From positions 1 to 64,000 of the forward strand of contig NZ_JACJVR010000029.1 of NCBI RefSeq assembly GCF_014212175.1: 64,000 nucleotides of DNA, read 5' to 3'. This DNA comes from Cohnella xylanilytica (GTDB taxonomy: Bacteria > Bacillota > Bacilli > Paenibacillales > Paenibacillaceae). This document shows positions 32,509 through 41,331 of this stretch, piece after piece. Made by a program: the position numbers and the translations under genes. Under the pieces are notes generated by a model, which saw only the letters and a program-made list of their open reading frames with translations, was not told where the DNA came from and made no database searches. Position 1 is the first letter of the stretch. Every line of letters begins with the position of its first letter.

Positions 32509-34040
32509 GTACCCCACAGACAAGGTCCCCTGGTGCCGCGATACCTTCTCGGCATCAGGGGCGGGTTCTGGCATGCGTGTGCGCGTGCACCATCCTGGTC
32601 GTGGGCCTCGTCGCCGCCATCAATCTGGCTGTTCCGATGCTCGCGGCCAGCGGGCTGCACCCGAGCTCCTCAGAGCTGCTGTGGATCGTTGACGCTTATG
32701 TCGTCGTGTTCGCCTGCCTGGTCATCCCGGGGGGCGCGGCCGGCGACCGATTCGGACGCAAGGGCGTGCTGATCGCCGGGCTCGTCACGTTCGCGGCCGG
32801 GGCGGCGATCTCGGCCGTCTCGGCGAACGTGACCATCCTAATCCTCGGCCGCGCGATCACCGGCGTCGGAGCGGCGCTGGTGCTTCCGAACTGCGTGGGA
32901 GTGCTGGTTCACGCGACATCACCCGAACGGCGCGGCCGAGCCCTCGCCATCTGGGGCGCGACCACCGGCATAGGCGGGCTCGTCGGCAACATCGCCGGCG
33001 CGGCTTTGCTGACTACAGGATCATGGCGAACCCTGTTCATGGCCATCGTGCCTGTTGCGCTTCTCTGCGCGATCTGGTCGGCTCTTGCCGTACGGCGCAG
33101 CAGCCGCAGCCCACGCAGTCTTGACCCTGCCGGCACCGCCTTGCTTGTCGCAGCAACCATTGCTCTCTTAATCGGCATCATCGAGGGGCCGGGGAGCGGT
33201 TGGAGCAGCGCCGTCGTCATCGCCGCGTTCGGGGCCAGTGTCGTGCTCGGCTCCGCATGGGTCGTGGTCGAACTGCGCGTTCGTCACCCCTTGCTCGACC
33301 CTCGCCTGTTCCGCATCCCCCTGCTCAGCACCGTCAGCCTGGGTATGCTCGTGATGTTCTTCGGCAGCTTTGGCTTGTTCTACCTCAACGCTTCGCTCCT
33401 GCAGTACGGCCGCGGGTACTCCGTCCTGCAAGCCGGGCTCGCGATTGTTCCTATGACGGTGCCTATGCTGCTCGTCGCTCGATACGTTCCCGACCTGGTG
33501 AGGCGCGTCGGTATTCCCGCAACGCTGTCCGCTGCCTTCCTCGCCATCGGCGTCGGACTGTTCGGCCTAACCTCCGCCTTGCACCAACCTTATCTCGCCT
33601 ACGCAGCCTGGCTCGTCCTCATCGGAATCGGCTTCGCTCTCGCTCTCCCATGCCTGACAGCCGAACTCACGGCGGCGCTGCCCGCCGAACAAGCCGGGGT
33701 CGCAGGGGGACTTCAATCCGCAACCCGGGAACTTGGCAGCGCCCTCGGCGTCGCGATTGTCGGCACCGTGTTGACCGAGAGCTTCACCCGGCATCTTCCG
33801 GCAAGCCTTCAACGCGACGACCCGATTCCGCGTACGGTAGCCGAAGCCGTCGCTGCGGCTCCCGCTCAGCAAATCGCTATCATCGACTCCTTCACCACCG
33901 GAGCCGAATCCGCGCTGCAGGTGGCAAGCGTCGTCACTCTTATCGCAGGAGTCCTCGTCGTCACGGCCGCATTCCAGGCTAGCCGACGACGACGCGAGCA
34001 GAGCGCAACCGCTGTGGGTTCGACATCCCCCAATGGATAA
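32505..34040 (+). CDS. MFS transporter, DHA2 family (14 helices)
   Basis: A 511-residue proton-coupled drug exporter: motif A GGAAGDRFGRKGVLIAGLV after helix 2, AITGVGAALVLPNCVGVLVHATSPERRGRALAIWGATTGIGGLVGNIAGAALLTTGSWRTLF (motifs B and C), and about 14 hydrophobic segments. Sequence style and GC-rich codons resemble Streptomyces/Mycobacterium EmrB/QacA pumps rather than Firmicutes. Coupled to the epimerase gene by a 4-base overlap. Confidence 0.92.
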   Translation: MSTPQTRSPGAAIPSRHQGRVLACVCACTILVVGLVAAINLAVPMLAASGLHPSSSELLWIVDAYVVVFACLVIPGGAAGDRFGRKGVLIAGLVTFAAGAAISAVSANVTILILGRAITGVGAALVLPNCVGVLVHATSPERRGRALAIWGATTGIGGLVGNIAGAALLTTGSWRTLFMAIVPVALLCAIWSALAVRRSSRSPRSLDPAGTALLVAATIALLIGIIEGPGSGWSSAVVIAAFGASVVLGSAWVVVELRVRHPLLDPRLFRIPLLSTVSLGMLVMFFGSFGLFYLNASLLQYGRGYSVLQAGLAIVPMTVPMLLVARYVPDLVRRVGIPATLSAAFLAIGVGLFGLTSALHQPYLAYAAWLVLIGIGFALALPCLTAELTAALPAEQAGVAGGLQSATRELGSALGVAIVGTVLTESFTRHLPASLQRDDPIPRTVAEAVAAAPAQQIAIIDSFTTGAESALQVASVVTLIAGVLVVTAAFQASRRRREQSATAVGSTSPNG

Positions 34041-34093
34041 GAAGTATCAGCGAGGATAGTAGATAGATTACAATTAAATCCAAAAATTTGCCG

Positions 34094-34573
34094 TCACTTA
34101 TGGTACGGTTCACCCCGATTAATCTTAAACGCCCGGTAAACCTGCTCCAGAAGCAGCACCCGCATGAGCTGATGCGGGTAGGTCATGCGCCCGAACGACA
34201 GCTTCTTGTCGGCGCGGGACAGGACGGCCGGCGACAGGCCGAGCGAGCCGCCGATGACGAAGCTGACGGAGCCGCCGCCGTAGACGGCCTGGCGCTCCAA
34301 GTGCGCGGCGAGCTGCTCGCTCGACCACGCCTCGCCGTCGATGGCGAGCGCCACGACGTGCGCGTCCGGCTTCAGCGCCGCCAGGATGCGCTCGCCCTCG
34401 CGCACGCGCACCTGCTCCTCCTCCGCCGGGCTCATCGAGTCCGGCGTCTTCTCGTCCGGCAGCTCGCGAATGTCCAGCCGGGCGTAAGCCCCCAACCTTT
34501 TCGCATATTCCGCCACTCCGTCCGACCAATACTTCTCCTTCAGCTTGCCGACGCACACCACTTGAATCTGCAT
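34094..34573 (-). CDS. rlmH: 23S rRNA pseudouridine-1915 N3-methyltransferase
   Basis: A 159-residue SPOUT methyltransferase that methylates pseudouridine 1915 in helix 69 of 23S rRNA on the assembled ribosome, using [19 protein letters not shown], the trefoil-knot [11 protein letters not shown], and the near-invariant end [30 protein letters not shown] identify it with no doubt. Length is normal. It is convergent with the MFS gene and marks the return from accessory to core sequence. Confidence 0.98.
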   Translation of the reverse strand: MQIQVVCVGKLKEKYWSDGVAEYAKRLGAYARLDIRELPDEKTPDSMSPAEEEQVRVREGERILAALKPDAHVVALAIDGEAWSSEQLAAHLERQAVYGGGSVSFVIGGSLGLSPAVLSRADKKLSFGRMTYPHQLMRVLLLEQVYRAFKINRGEPYHK

Positions 34574-35000
34574 AGAACCGCTGCCTCCGCTCCAGGTTGC
34601 TCTGTTCCTTACAGCTTATCCCATCCCCGCCATCGACGCAAAAAAAACTGCAACTGCCCAATTCGCATACCGTTTGTTATCCGGGCTCAGAGTCGCTTAT
34701 CTTTGCGGAGATCGTGTCGAGTCGAGCCTCCACATCTTTCCTGGCTCCCGTTGCGATTGGGGGAGGCGGCTAACGAATCGTATAAACGCTATTTCGTGCC
34801 GGAAGCCCGTTTTTCCCTCGATTGGCCCTAAATAAGATCGCTGGAGTTCGTTAGATTTTCAAAATGGGCTTTTAACGCTAAATGGTTCGTTAGACAGAAA
34901 GGTGCATATGGACCGAGAACCCTGTGTTTCCGATTGCAGCCATGAACGAGGCTTCCATGCCTCCGCATTCTAAGAAGTTTGCAGCGAAATGGTCGTTCGT
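34574..35000. other. Intergenic region with TAACGAA/TTCGTTA repeats
   Basis: No gene is supported. The piece 34771-34895 contains three related blocks: TAACGAATCGTATAAACGCT (34771), AAATAAGATCGCTGGAG plus TTCGTTAGA (34829-34854), and TTTAACGCTAAATGG plus TTCGTTAGA (34871-34893). They alternate orientation, like a family of dispersed intergenic repeats. Confidence 0.4.
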
Positions 35001-35043
35001 AGAAAAAAAGAAAAAACCGCAGATGAACAACGTTCACCTGCGG
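35001..35043 (-). terminator. Intrinsic terminator of the GDPD/ugp operon
   Basis: On the minus strand CCGCAGGTGAAC, loop, GTTCATCTGCGG (35017-35043) is followed by TTTTTTCTTTTTTTC, ten bases after the GDPD stop. Confidence 0.9.
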
Positions 35044-35053
35044 CAGCCAAGCG

Positions 35054-35854
35054 CTACGCGTCCTTATGAATGCTGCCCGCCATTTCCGATTCCTTCCGCA
35101 GCCGCATCGCCGGCTCGAGCTCGTTGACGGTCAGGAGCCTCGCGCCGCACTCGAGCGCATACCGGACCTGCTCGATCCGATCCGGGCAGTAGCACCACGC
35201 CTGAATGCCCATTCCCTCGAATTCCCTCACGATGTCCGCGTTCAGCAGCTCCATCGGGATGCCGACCGCCCACATCTTGGAGTACGTGCCCTGCTCGCCG
35301 GGAACGAAGTTCGTCATCAGCTGCCCGGGAAATCCTTGCGTCCGGAACCCATACTTGTCATGGATGTAGGCGAGAACCTCGGCGTCGAAGCAAGTGAAGG
35401 CGCAGCGCGGCAGCAGGCCGAATTCCTTCAGCTGGCCGATCGCGAGGTCGGCCGTCCGCATCGCGTCCGGGCCCTTCTTGATCTCCACGTTGAGCAGCAC
35501 GCCCGGATAGCCGCCGATCAGCCCGCACAGCTCCCGCAGCGTCGGAATCTCGAGCCCCCGGAACGCGTCGCTGAACCAGCCTCCCGCGTCCAGCGCCTTC
35601 AGCTCCTCCAGCGTAAAGTCCCGCACGAGCCCCGAGCCGTTCGTCGTCCGGTCGACGGAGTCGTCGTGGATGACCACGACTTCCCCGTCCTTGGACAGGT
35701 GAAGATCGAATTCCAGCATGTCCGCCCCGTAATCCAGCGCCGCGCGAAATGCCAGCAGCGTGTTCTCCGGATAGCGGCTTTTGTACCCCCGATGCCCGGC
35801 TACCGTGATGCCCGCGAAGCCTTCCAGCCGTTCCATTCCAACCGTCGCTGTCAT
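35054..35854 (-). CDS. ugpQ: Glycerophosphodiester phosphodiesterase
   Basis: A 266-residue cytoplasmic GDPD (no signal peptide), TIM barrel. AGHRGYKSRYPENTLLAFRAALDYGADMLEFDLHLSKDGEVVVIHDD carries the catalytic His/Arg, the EN and E-x-D metal ligands and second catalytic His; VLLNVEIKKG is the third metal block. It splits imported glycerophosphodiesters into glycerol phosphate and an alcohol. Last gene of the ABC operon, 28 bases after the binding protein, which makes the imported substrate a glycerophosphodiester. Confidence 0.93.
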   Translation of the reverse strand: MTATVGMERLEGFAGITVAGHRGYKSRYPENTLLAFRAALDYGADMLEFDLHLSKDGEVVVIHDDSVDRTTNGSGLVRDFTLEELKALDAGGWFSDAFRGLEIPTLRELCGLIGGYPGVLLNVEIKKGPDAMRTADLAIGQLKEFGLLPRCAFTCFDAEVLAYIHDKYGFRTQGFPGQLMTNFVPGEQGTYSKMWAVGIPMELLNADIVREFEGMGIQAWCYCPDRIEQVRYALECGARLLTVNELEPAMRLRKESEMAGSIHKDA

Positions 35855-35882
35855 CGTTCCTCCACCCTTCTGGCCCGCGGCG

Positions 35883-37253
35883 TTATTGCGCGAGAATCTG
35901 TTCGGCCGACTTCTTGAAGCCGTCGAGCGTGGACGGGATGTCCTTGTTGTCGTACATGATCGCTTCGATCGCGGAGAAGAACTCCTTCATCACCTCGGGC
36001 CAATGCACGCTCTTGTTCGTATCGACCGCGTATTGCAGCTGATCGTAGGCGACCTTGCGGTTCGGCTCCTTCGCCCACAGATCCTGGATCTCCTTCGATT
36101 CGGTCATGGCCTTGGTGAAAGGAAGGTAGCCCGACTGGACGATGAACGCCTGCGCGCCTTGCGGGTCGGTCTCGAGCCAGTTCAGGAACTCCCACGCGGC
36201 ATCCTTGTTCTTGGAGGTCGACAGCATCACCACGTTGCCGCCGCCGGTCGGCGTCGCGTTCCGGACGTCCTTCGGCAGGAACGCCGTCGCGTAATCGAAC
36301 GTCACGGAGCCCGCGAGGCCGCCGATCGAGCCCGTCGATTGGAACATCATCGCGACCTTGCCGTCGATGAACATATTGTTGACGATATTGCCCGAGTCCT
36401 TGGCCGGCGGATAGTACAGGGCGCCCGTGTTCTGCAGATCCTTGAGGTACTGGAACGTCTTCACGCCTTCGTCGCCGTAGCCGACCGACGTGCCTTCGTC
36501 GTTGAAGAACTTGCCGCCGGCCTGCGTGATCATCGCGAGCGGATACCACGTGTCGTAAGGCATCGTCAGGCCGTAGCGCGACACTTGGCCGTTCTCCTTG
36601 ACGACCAGCGCGTTCGCCGTCTTCTTGAGCTCTTCCCAGGTCGTCGGAACGGACAGCCCCTTCTCGTCCAGCAGCGTCTTGTTGATGTGCAGGATCGGCG
36701 TGGAGCGGTTCAAGGGAAGGGCAACCAGTTTATCGTCGAAAATGGAGTGACCCATCAGAGCGGCCGTAAAATCGTCGGCGCTCAGCCCGGAGGACGCGAG
36801 GTACGGAGTCAGATCTTCGAGCACGTCGGAATCGGCGAACATCTGCACGTAGGCGCGCTCGAGCATGCTCACGTCCGGAGCGGTGTTCGACGCCAGCCCT
36901 TGCTGCAGCTTCGTCACCGTCTCGTCGTAGCCGCCTTGGAACGTGCCGACGACCTCGACGTTCGGATGCGAATCGTTGAACCGCTTGATCAGCTGGTCCA
37001 TGTACTCGCCGTTCTTGCCGGATAGCGAATGCCAGAATTGAACGGTCGTCTTGGAGCCAGACCCGGAACCGGAACCCGACGCCTCCGGGCTAGCCGACTC
37101 GCTCGCCGTCGCCGACGGACTCTGCGAAGGAGTCGCGCTCCCGCCCGCCTGATTATTGGCGTTGCCGCCGCCTCCGCAGCCGGCCAGTACCCCGAGCAGC
37201 ATCGTCGCGCTCATCATCATGCCCAGCTTGCCACCCATAGCCATCTTTTTCAC
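35883..37253 (-). CDS. ABC transporter substrate-binding lipoprotein (UgpB-like)
   Basis: A family-1 extracellular solute-binding protein of 456 residues. GTG start at 37253 with GGAGGG at 37261-37266, then KKMAMGGKLGMMMSATMLLGVLAGC, a signal peptide with lipobox Cys26, and a Gly/Ser/Pro linker. VQFWHSLSGKNGEYMDQLIKRFNDSHPNVEV and NRSTPILHINKTLLDEKGL match the UgpB type. It delivers glycerol-3-phosphate or glycerophosphodiesters to the permeases encoded upstream. A strong hairpin lies between permease and this gene. A frame continuing to 37439 has no start signal. Confidence 0.9.
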   Translation of the reverse strand: MKKMAMGGKLGMMMSATMLLGVLAGCGGGGNANNQAGGSATPSQSPSATASESASPEASGSGSGSGSKTTVQFWHSLSGKNGEYMDQLIKRFNDSHPNVEVVGTFQGGYDETVTKLQQGLASNTAPDVSMLERAYVQMFADSDVLEDLTPYLASSGLSADDFTAALMGHSIFDDKLVALPLNRSTPILHINKTLLDEKGLSVPTTWEELKKTANALVVKENGQVSRYGLTMPYDTWYPLAMITQAGGKFFNDEGTSVGYGDEGVKTFQYLKDLQNTGALYYPPAKDSGNIVNNMFIDGKVAMMFQSTGSIGGLAGSVTFDYATAFLPKDVRNATPTGGGNVVMLSTSKNKDAAWEFLNWLETDPQGAQAFIVQSGYLPFTKAMTESKEIQDLWAKEPNRKVAYDQLQYAVDTNKSVHWPEVMKEFFSAIEAIMYDNKDIPSTLDGFKKSAEQILAQ

Positions 37254-37396
37254 CGTTTTTCCCTCCACATGAGTCTTTTTAAATAATCTTTTTTTCGCGC
37301 GGCGTGAAGAGCGTGAGGAGTTGGCCGCCTTGTCCCCCTGAAATTTTCGGTGAATAGCAGCGCAAAAAGCGAAATCGTTCTGGAAAAACGAAGTGG

Positions 37397-37464
37397 TCGC
37401 CTTTGCCGCCGGATTTCTACCTTTTCTGGGGGTTACCATTCATAGAAATCCGGCGGCAACAGCG
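37397..37464. repeat. 17-bp perfect inverted repeat between permease and binding-protein genes
   Basis: TTGCCGCCGGATTTCTA (37403-37419) is mirrored exactly at 37443-37459 around a 23-base loop; CGC/GCG pairs extend it. The rest of the gap (37254-37574) has a second TTTTC-GGGGG element similar to one in the loop and no gene. As RNA it would be a very stable stem in the middle of the operon. Confidence 0.7.
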
Positions 37465-37574
37465 ATTGGAAGAACGATTCGCTCCCAGGCGCCCCCCAAT
37501 CACCGCATTTTCCGGGGGACTATAGGGGTCATCTCTTTCCGCCTCGCACGCTTCTATTGCAAGGGAATTAAAGA

Positions 37575-38408
37575 TTATTTAATCCCCGAATAGACGAAGG
37601 CCTTCACGATCCACTTCGAGCAGAACGCGTACGCGATCAGAATCGGAATGACCAGCACGACGTTGCCCGCCATGACGATGTGCCAATTCGTGATCCCCTC
37701 GGTCTCCCGCAGCATCGCGATGCCCAAGGTGAGCGGCCGCACCGAGTTGGAATTCGTCATAATGAGCGGCCAGAAGTATTCGTTCCAATGGCTGACGAAG
37801 CTGAACAGCGCGATCGTCGCCAGCGCCGGCCGGGACATGGGCGTCATGAGCTTCCAGATGATCTTGAACTCGCTCGCGTTGTCCAGCCGGGCCGACTCGA
37901 CGAGCTCCTCGGGAATCTGCATGAAGTACTGACGCAGCAGGAAGATGCCGAACGCGTTGGCCAGGAACGGGACGATCTGCGGCAGCAGCGTATCGATCCA
38001 TCCCCAATCGGCGAGCATCAGATAGACGGGGATGAACGTCACCTGGCCGGGGATCATGAACGCCAGCAGCACCAGCCCGAACAGCAGCCGATGGCCCGCG
38101 AACCGATACTTGGCGAACGCGTAGGCGGCCGGGATCATCACGACGAACTGAATGACGAGGATGGCGGCCGTCACGACGACGGAGTTGCGGGCATACGTCA
38201 GGAACGGCCCCGCTTGCATCGCGTGGACGAAGTTGTTCCACTGCGGCACGGCGGGAACGAACGTCGGCGGAACCGTCGTCGTCTCCTGCAGCGTCTGCAG
38301 CGAGGTCGAGACCATCCACAGGAACGGGAAAACGAAGATCATCAGCACGACGGCTTTGAGAACCGCGCTGAGCGTCAGCTTGGCGTACCGCAAATCCATG
38401 GTTTTCAC
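37575..38408 (-). CDS. ABC permease (UgpE/MalG-like)
   Basis: A 277-residue membrane protein with about six helices. The EAA loop ELVESARLDNASEFKIIWKLMTPMSRPALATIALF contacts the ATPase; the N-terminal ...TLQETTTVPPTFVPAVPQWNNFVHAM is typical of carbohydrate-type CUT1 permeases. GTG start is followed by an in-frame ATG at codon 4. It is the second permease of the importer. Confidence 0.93.
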   Translation of the reverse strand: MKTMDLRYAKLTLSAVLKAVVLMIFVFPFLWMVSTSLQTLQETTTVPPTFVPAVPQWNNFVHAMQAGPFLTYARNSVVVTAAILVIQFVVMIPAAYAFAKYRFAGHRLLFGLVLLAFMIPGQVTFIPVYLMLADWGWIDTLLPQIVPFLANAFGIFLLRQYFMQIPEELVESARLDNASEFKIIWKLMTPMSRPALATIALFSFVSHWNEYFWPLIMTNSNSVRPLTLGIAMLRETEGITNWHIVMAGNVVLVIPILIAYAFCSKWIVKAFVYSGIK

Positions 38409-38451
38409 GAATAAACCTGCTCCTTTGCCTGGCCCGGACCGGAGGCGCCGC

Positions 38452-39330
38452 TTATTGATAATGCAGCTTCCGGGACAGCAGCCGGAAGTAGAGGAACGTC
38501 AGCGCCCCGACGACCAGCATCAGCACGACGCCCGTGGCGGACGAATAGCCGATGTTCGTCGACCGGTACCGGAAGATGTAATACACGATCGTGGACGTCG
38601 CTTGATTGGGACCGCCGTCGGTCATGACCTGCACGGTATCGAACACCTTGAACGACCCGATCGTCATGATGACGAGCACGAAGAACAGCTGGGGAGAGAT
38701 CAGGGGCAGCGTGATTCGGAAAAACAGCTTGAACCGCCCGGCGTTATCGAGAGCCGCCGCTTCGTAGATGCTCGGCGGGATGCTCTGCAGCGCCGCGACG
38801 AGAATGAGCGCGTAATAGCCGATGCCGTGCCACACGGAGACGATGATGACCGAGACCAAGGCCGTCTTGGAGCTCTGCAGCCACGTCGAGGTCGGCAATC
38901 CCAGCGACTGCAGGACGTAATTCAGCAGGCCGTGTGAGGGCTCCATCATCCAGAGCCAGAGCAGCGCGATCGAGACGATGGACACGATATGCGGCGTGAA
39001 GATTCCGGCCTGAACGAGGGCGTTCCAGCGGCTGCTCCTCCGAAGCCACAGCGCGATCAGCAGAGACAGGATCATCGTGAGCGCCACGACGCCGACCGTG
39101 TACCAGACCGTGTTGACGAGAGACTTGTAGAAGTCGTCGTTGCCGAAGAGCTTCCTGTAGTTGTCCCAGCCGATAAACTTGCTCTTCGCCTTGTTCATCA
39201 GGTTGTACTTGTAGAAGCTGAGCCGGACCAGGTAGAGAACCGGATACACGACGAACAGCACAATGCCGGCCATGGCGGGAGCGATCATGACGTAGGGACG
39301 CAGCTTCTCCCAGAGGGCATGGTTACGCAT
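38452..39330 (-). CDS. ABC permease (UgpA/MalF-like)
   Basis: A 292-residue CUT1 permease with six helices; YEAAALDNAGRFKLFFRITLPLISPQLFFVLVIMTIGSFKVFDTVQVMTDGGP contains the EAA loop. Its start overlaps the end of the ATPase gene by 8 bases, so the two are coupled. Partner of the following permease. Confidence 0.93.
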   Translation of the reverse strand: MRNHALWEKLRPYVMIAPAMAGIVLFVVYPVLYLVRLSFYKYNLMNKAKSKFIGWDNYRKLFGNDDFYKSLVNTVWYTVGVVALTMILSLLIALWLRRSSRWNALVQAGIFTPHIVSIVSIALLWLWMMEPSHGLLNYVLQSLGLPTSTWLQSSKTALVSVIIVSVWHGIGYYALILVAALQSIPPSIYEAAALDNAGRFKLFFRITLPLISPQLFFVLVIMTIGSFKVFDTVQVMTDGGPNQATSTIVYYIFRYRSTNIGYSSATGVVLMLVVGALTFLYFRLLSRKLHYQ

Positions 39331-40375
39331 AGACGAGCCCTCTCGCCGCTTCCAGATACCAGCGGACGTCGGAGCTTCGCTCGTCGATCCTCCGCCCGTC
39401 CGCGCCGAAGAAGTGCAGCTTCTCGGCCGGAACGCCGACGTAGACGGGCCGGTCGACCTCGAAGCGGTCCTCCGCGCTTCTGACCATATACGCCTGCTTG
39501 TCCGTCCGCACCTGGTAGATCGTCTCGGAGCCGAGCATCTCCCGGGTCGCGATGACCCCGCGTATGCAGAGGTGATGATCCAGCGGCTCCTCGGACAGCG
39601 CCGCGCTCTCCGGCCGGAACCCGAGCTGGACGCCGTCCGGCCCGAGCTCGGCGATATTCATCGGCGGAAGGCCGATGAACTCGGCGGCGAATCGATTGGC
39701 GGGCCGATGGTACATCTCCGCCGGCGACGACATCTGCTGGATGACCCCTTCGTTCATGAGCACGATCGTGTCGGCCATCGACATCGCTTCCGTCTGGTCG
39801 TGGGTGACGTAGACGAACGTCGTCCCCAGCTTCTTGTGCAGCTCGATCAGCTCGACCCGCATCTGTACGCGCAGCTTCGCGTCCAGGTTGGAGAGAGGCT
39901 CGTCCATCAGGAAGACGGACGGCTTCTTCACCATCGCCCGGGCGAGCGCGACCCGCTGCCTCTGGCCTCCGGACAGGGCCGACGGCTTGCGATCCAGCAG
40001 CCCGGACAGCCCGACCGTCTCGCCGATGCTCTCGACGAGCCGCTTGCGCTCCTCCTTCGGCACCTTGTTGTTTTTGAGGCCGAACTCGATATTTTCCCGC
40101 ACCGACATCGTCGGATAGATCGCGTAGTTCTGGAACACCATCGCCACGCCCCGCTGCCCGGGAGCAACGCGGCTGACGTCCTTCCCGTCGATCAGCACGC
40201 GCCCCGACGTCTGGGGACCGATGCCGGCGATCATCCGCAGCAGCGTCGTCTTGCCGCAGCCGGACGGTCCGACGAGCACCGTGAACTTGCCGTCTTCTAT
40301 CGTCAGATCGAGGTCTCGAATAATCGCGGTGCGGTCGAACGACTTGGTCACTTGCTCGAACACGATCGAAGCCAA
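39323..40375 (-). CDS. ugpC: ABC ATPase (UgpC/MsmK/MalK type)
   Basis: A 350-residue ATPase: Walker A GPSGCGKTT, Q-loop, signature LSGGQRQRVALARA, Walker B VFLMDEPLSNLDAKLR, H-loop THDQ, and the C-terminal TOBE/OB regulatory domain (PANRFAAEFIGLPPMNIAEL, LGFRPESAAL). Energises the importer. In many Firmicutes one shared MsmX serves all CUT1 importers; here a dedicated copy is in the operon. Confidence 0.93.
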   Translation of the reverse strand: MASIVFEQVTKSFDRTAIIRDLDLTIEDGKFTVLVGPSGCGKTTLLRMIAGIGPQTSGRVLIDGKDVSRVAPGQRGVAMVFQNYAIYPTMSVRENIEFGLKNNKVPKEERKRLVESIGETVGLSGLLDRKPSALSGGQRQRVALARAMVKKPSVFLMDEPLSNLDAKLRVQMRVELIELHKKLGTTFVYVTHDQTEAMSMADTIVLMNEGVIQQMSSPAEMYHRPANRFAAEFIGLPPMNIAELGPDGVQLGFRPESAALSEEPLDHHLCIRGVIATREMLGSETIYQVRTDKQAYMVRSAEDRFEVDRPVYVGVPAEKLHFFGADGRRIDERSSDVRWYLEAARGLVYA

Positions 40376-40403
40376 ACTCCATCCCTCCTATCCGTCGGCG
40401 TTG

Positions 40404-41165
40404 TCACACCGTATACACCGTAATGCCGTGGTCCTGCAGCGCCTTCACGTCCGCCTCCGCCGCTTCCTTGCCCGTGATGACCGTATGGATCGAGCGGATC
40501 GGGGCGACCGAATGCAGCGACACCTTGCCGATCTTGCTCGCGTCCGTCACGACGATGATCTCGCTGGCGGCCCGGATCATCTCCTGCTTGGCCGGCACGA
40601 GCTGCGCCTCGGGATGCATCAGACCGTGCTGCGGGTGAAAAGCGGGCGTTCCGATGAACGCCTTGACCGCATGAAGCGAGCGGAGCACGTGGTCGGTGAA
40701 CATGCCGTTGAGCATGTAGCTGTGGGGATACAGCTCGCCGCCGGTCAGAATGACCTTGATCTTGGGCGAGTCCCGCAGCTCCGCCGCCACGTTCATGTCG
40801 TTCGTGACCACCGTGATGTTGGAGCGGCCCGCCAGGTTCTTCGCGATGTGCAGCGTCGTCGTCCCCGAATCGATAATGATGTGGTCGCCTTCGTTGACGA
40901 GGCTCGCGGCCATCTTGCCGATTCGCGCCTTCTGATCGAGATTCACCGTCGATCTCTCGTTGAAGGAAGGCTCGTCGTTCGTCCACTGCTCCGCGATCGC
41001 CCCGCCGTGCGTCCGCTTCAGCAGCCCTTCCTGCTCCAGCTCCGCCAGATCGCGCCGGATCGTCGCGTCGTGGACGTTGAACTCCTTGGACAGCTTGCTG
41101 ATCGTCGCCGTGTTATGCAGCTTGACGTATTCCAGCACCCTCATTTTTCTCTCCGCAGGCAACAA
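40404..41165 (-). CDS. DeoR/GlpR-family repressor
   Basis: A 253-residue regulator. Winged helix MLPAERKMRVLEYVKLHNTATISKLSKEFNVHDATIRRDLAELEQEGLLKRTHGGAI, then the phosphosugar-binding domain (DHIIIDSGTTTLHIAKNLAG, VVTNDMNVAAELRDSPKIKVILTGGELYPHSYMLNGMFTDHVLRSLHAVKAFIG). DeoR proteins usually sense a sugar or glycerol phosphate. First gene of the importer operon, with its own promoter; a matching operator-like block also precedes the phosphatase-egsA operon. Confidence 0.93.
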   Translation of the reverse strand: MLPAERKMRVLEYVKLHNTATISKLSKEFNVHDATIRRDLAELEQEGLLKRTHGGAIAEQWTNDEPSFNERSTVNLDQKARIGKMAASLVNEGDHIIIDSGTTTLHIAKNLAGRSNITVVTNDMNVAAELRDSPKIKVILTGGELYPHSYMLNGMFTDHVLRSLHAVKAFIGTPAFHPQHGLMHPEAQLVPAKQEMIRAASEIIVVTDASKIGKVSLHSVAPIRSIHTVITGKEAAEADVKALQDHGITVYTV

Positions 41166-41200
41166 ACCGGCTTCCGCCCCTTCGCTCGAAATTGTTCATA

Positions 41201-41249
41201 TGCTCGCATTTGCACTCATTCGTGTTTATTTGCGTTCGGTTCGATTATA
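41201..41249 (-). promoter_or_regulatory. Promoter and DeoR operator of the importer operon
   Basis: TATAAT on the minus strand (41244-41249) is followed downstream by CAAATAAAC and ATGAG-TGCAAATGCGAGCA (41201-41232). The same order occurs at 43583-43620. No good -35 was found. Confidence 0.55.
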
Positions 41250-41331
41250 GGAACGAAGGATCAAGGACGTGTTAACCGGGTTTAAACGCTTTGTTATTCT
41301 TTTTTGGGGCTTGCGGTTCTCGCGGTTCGCG

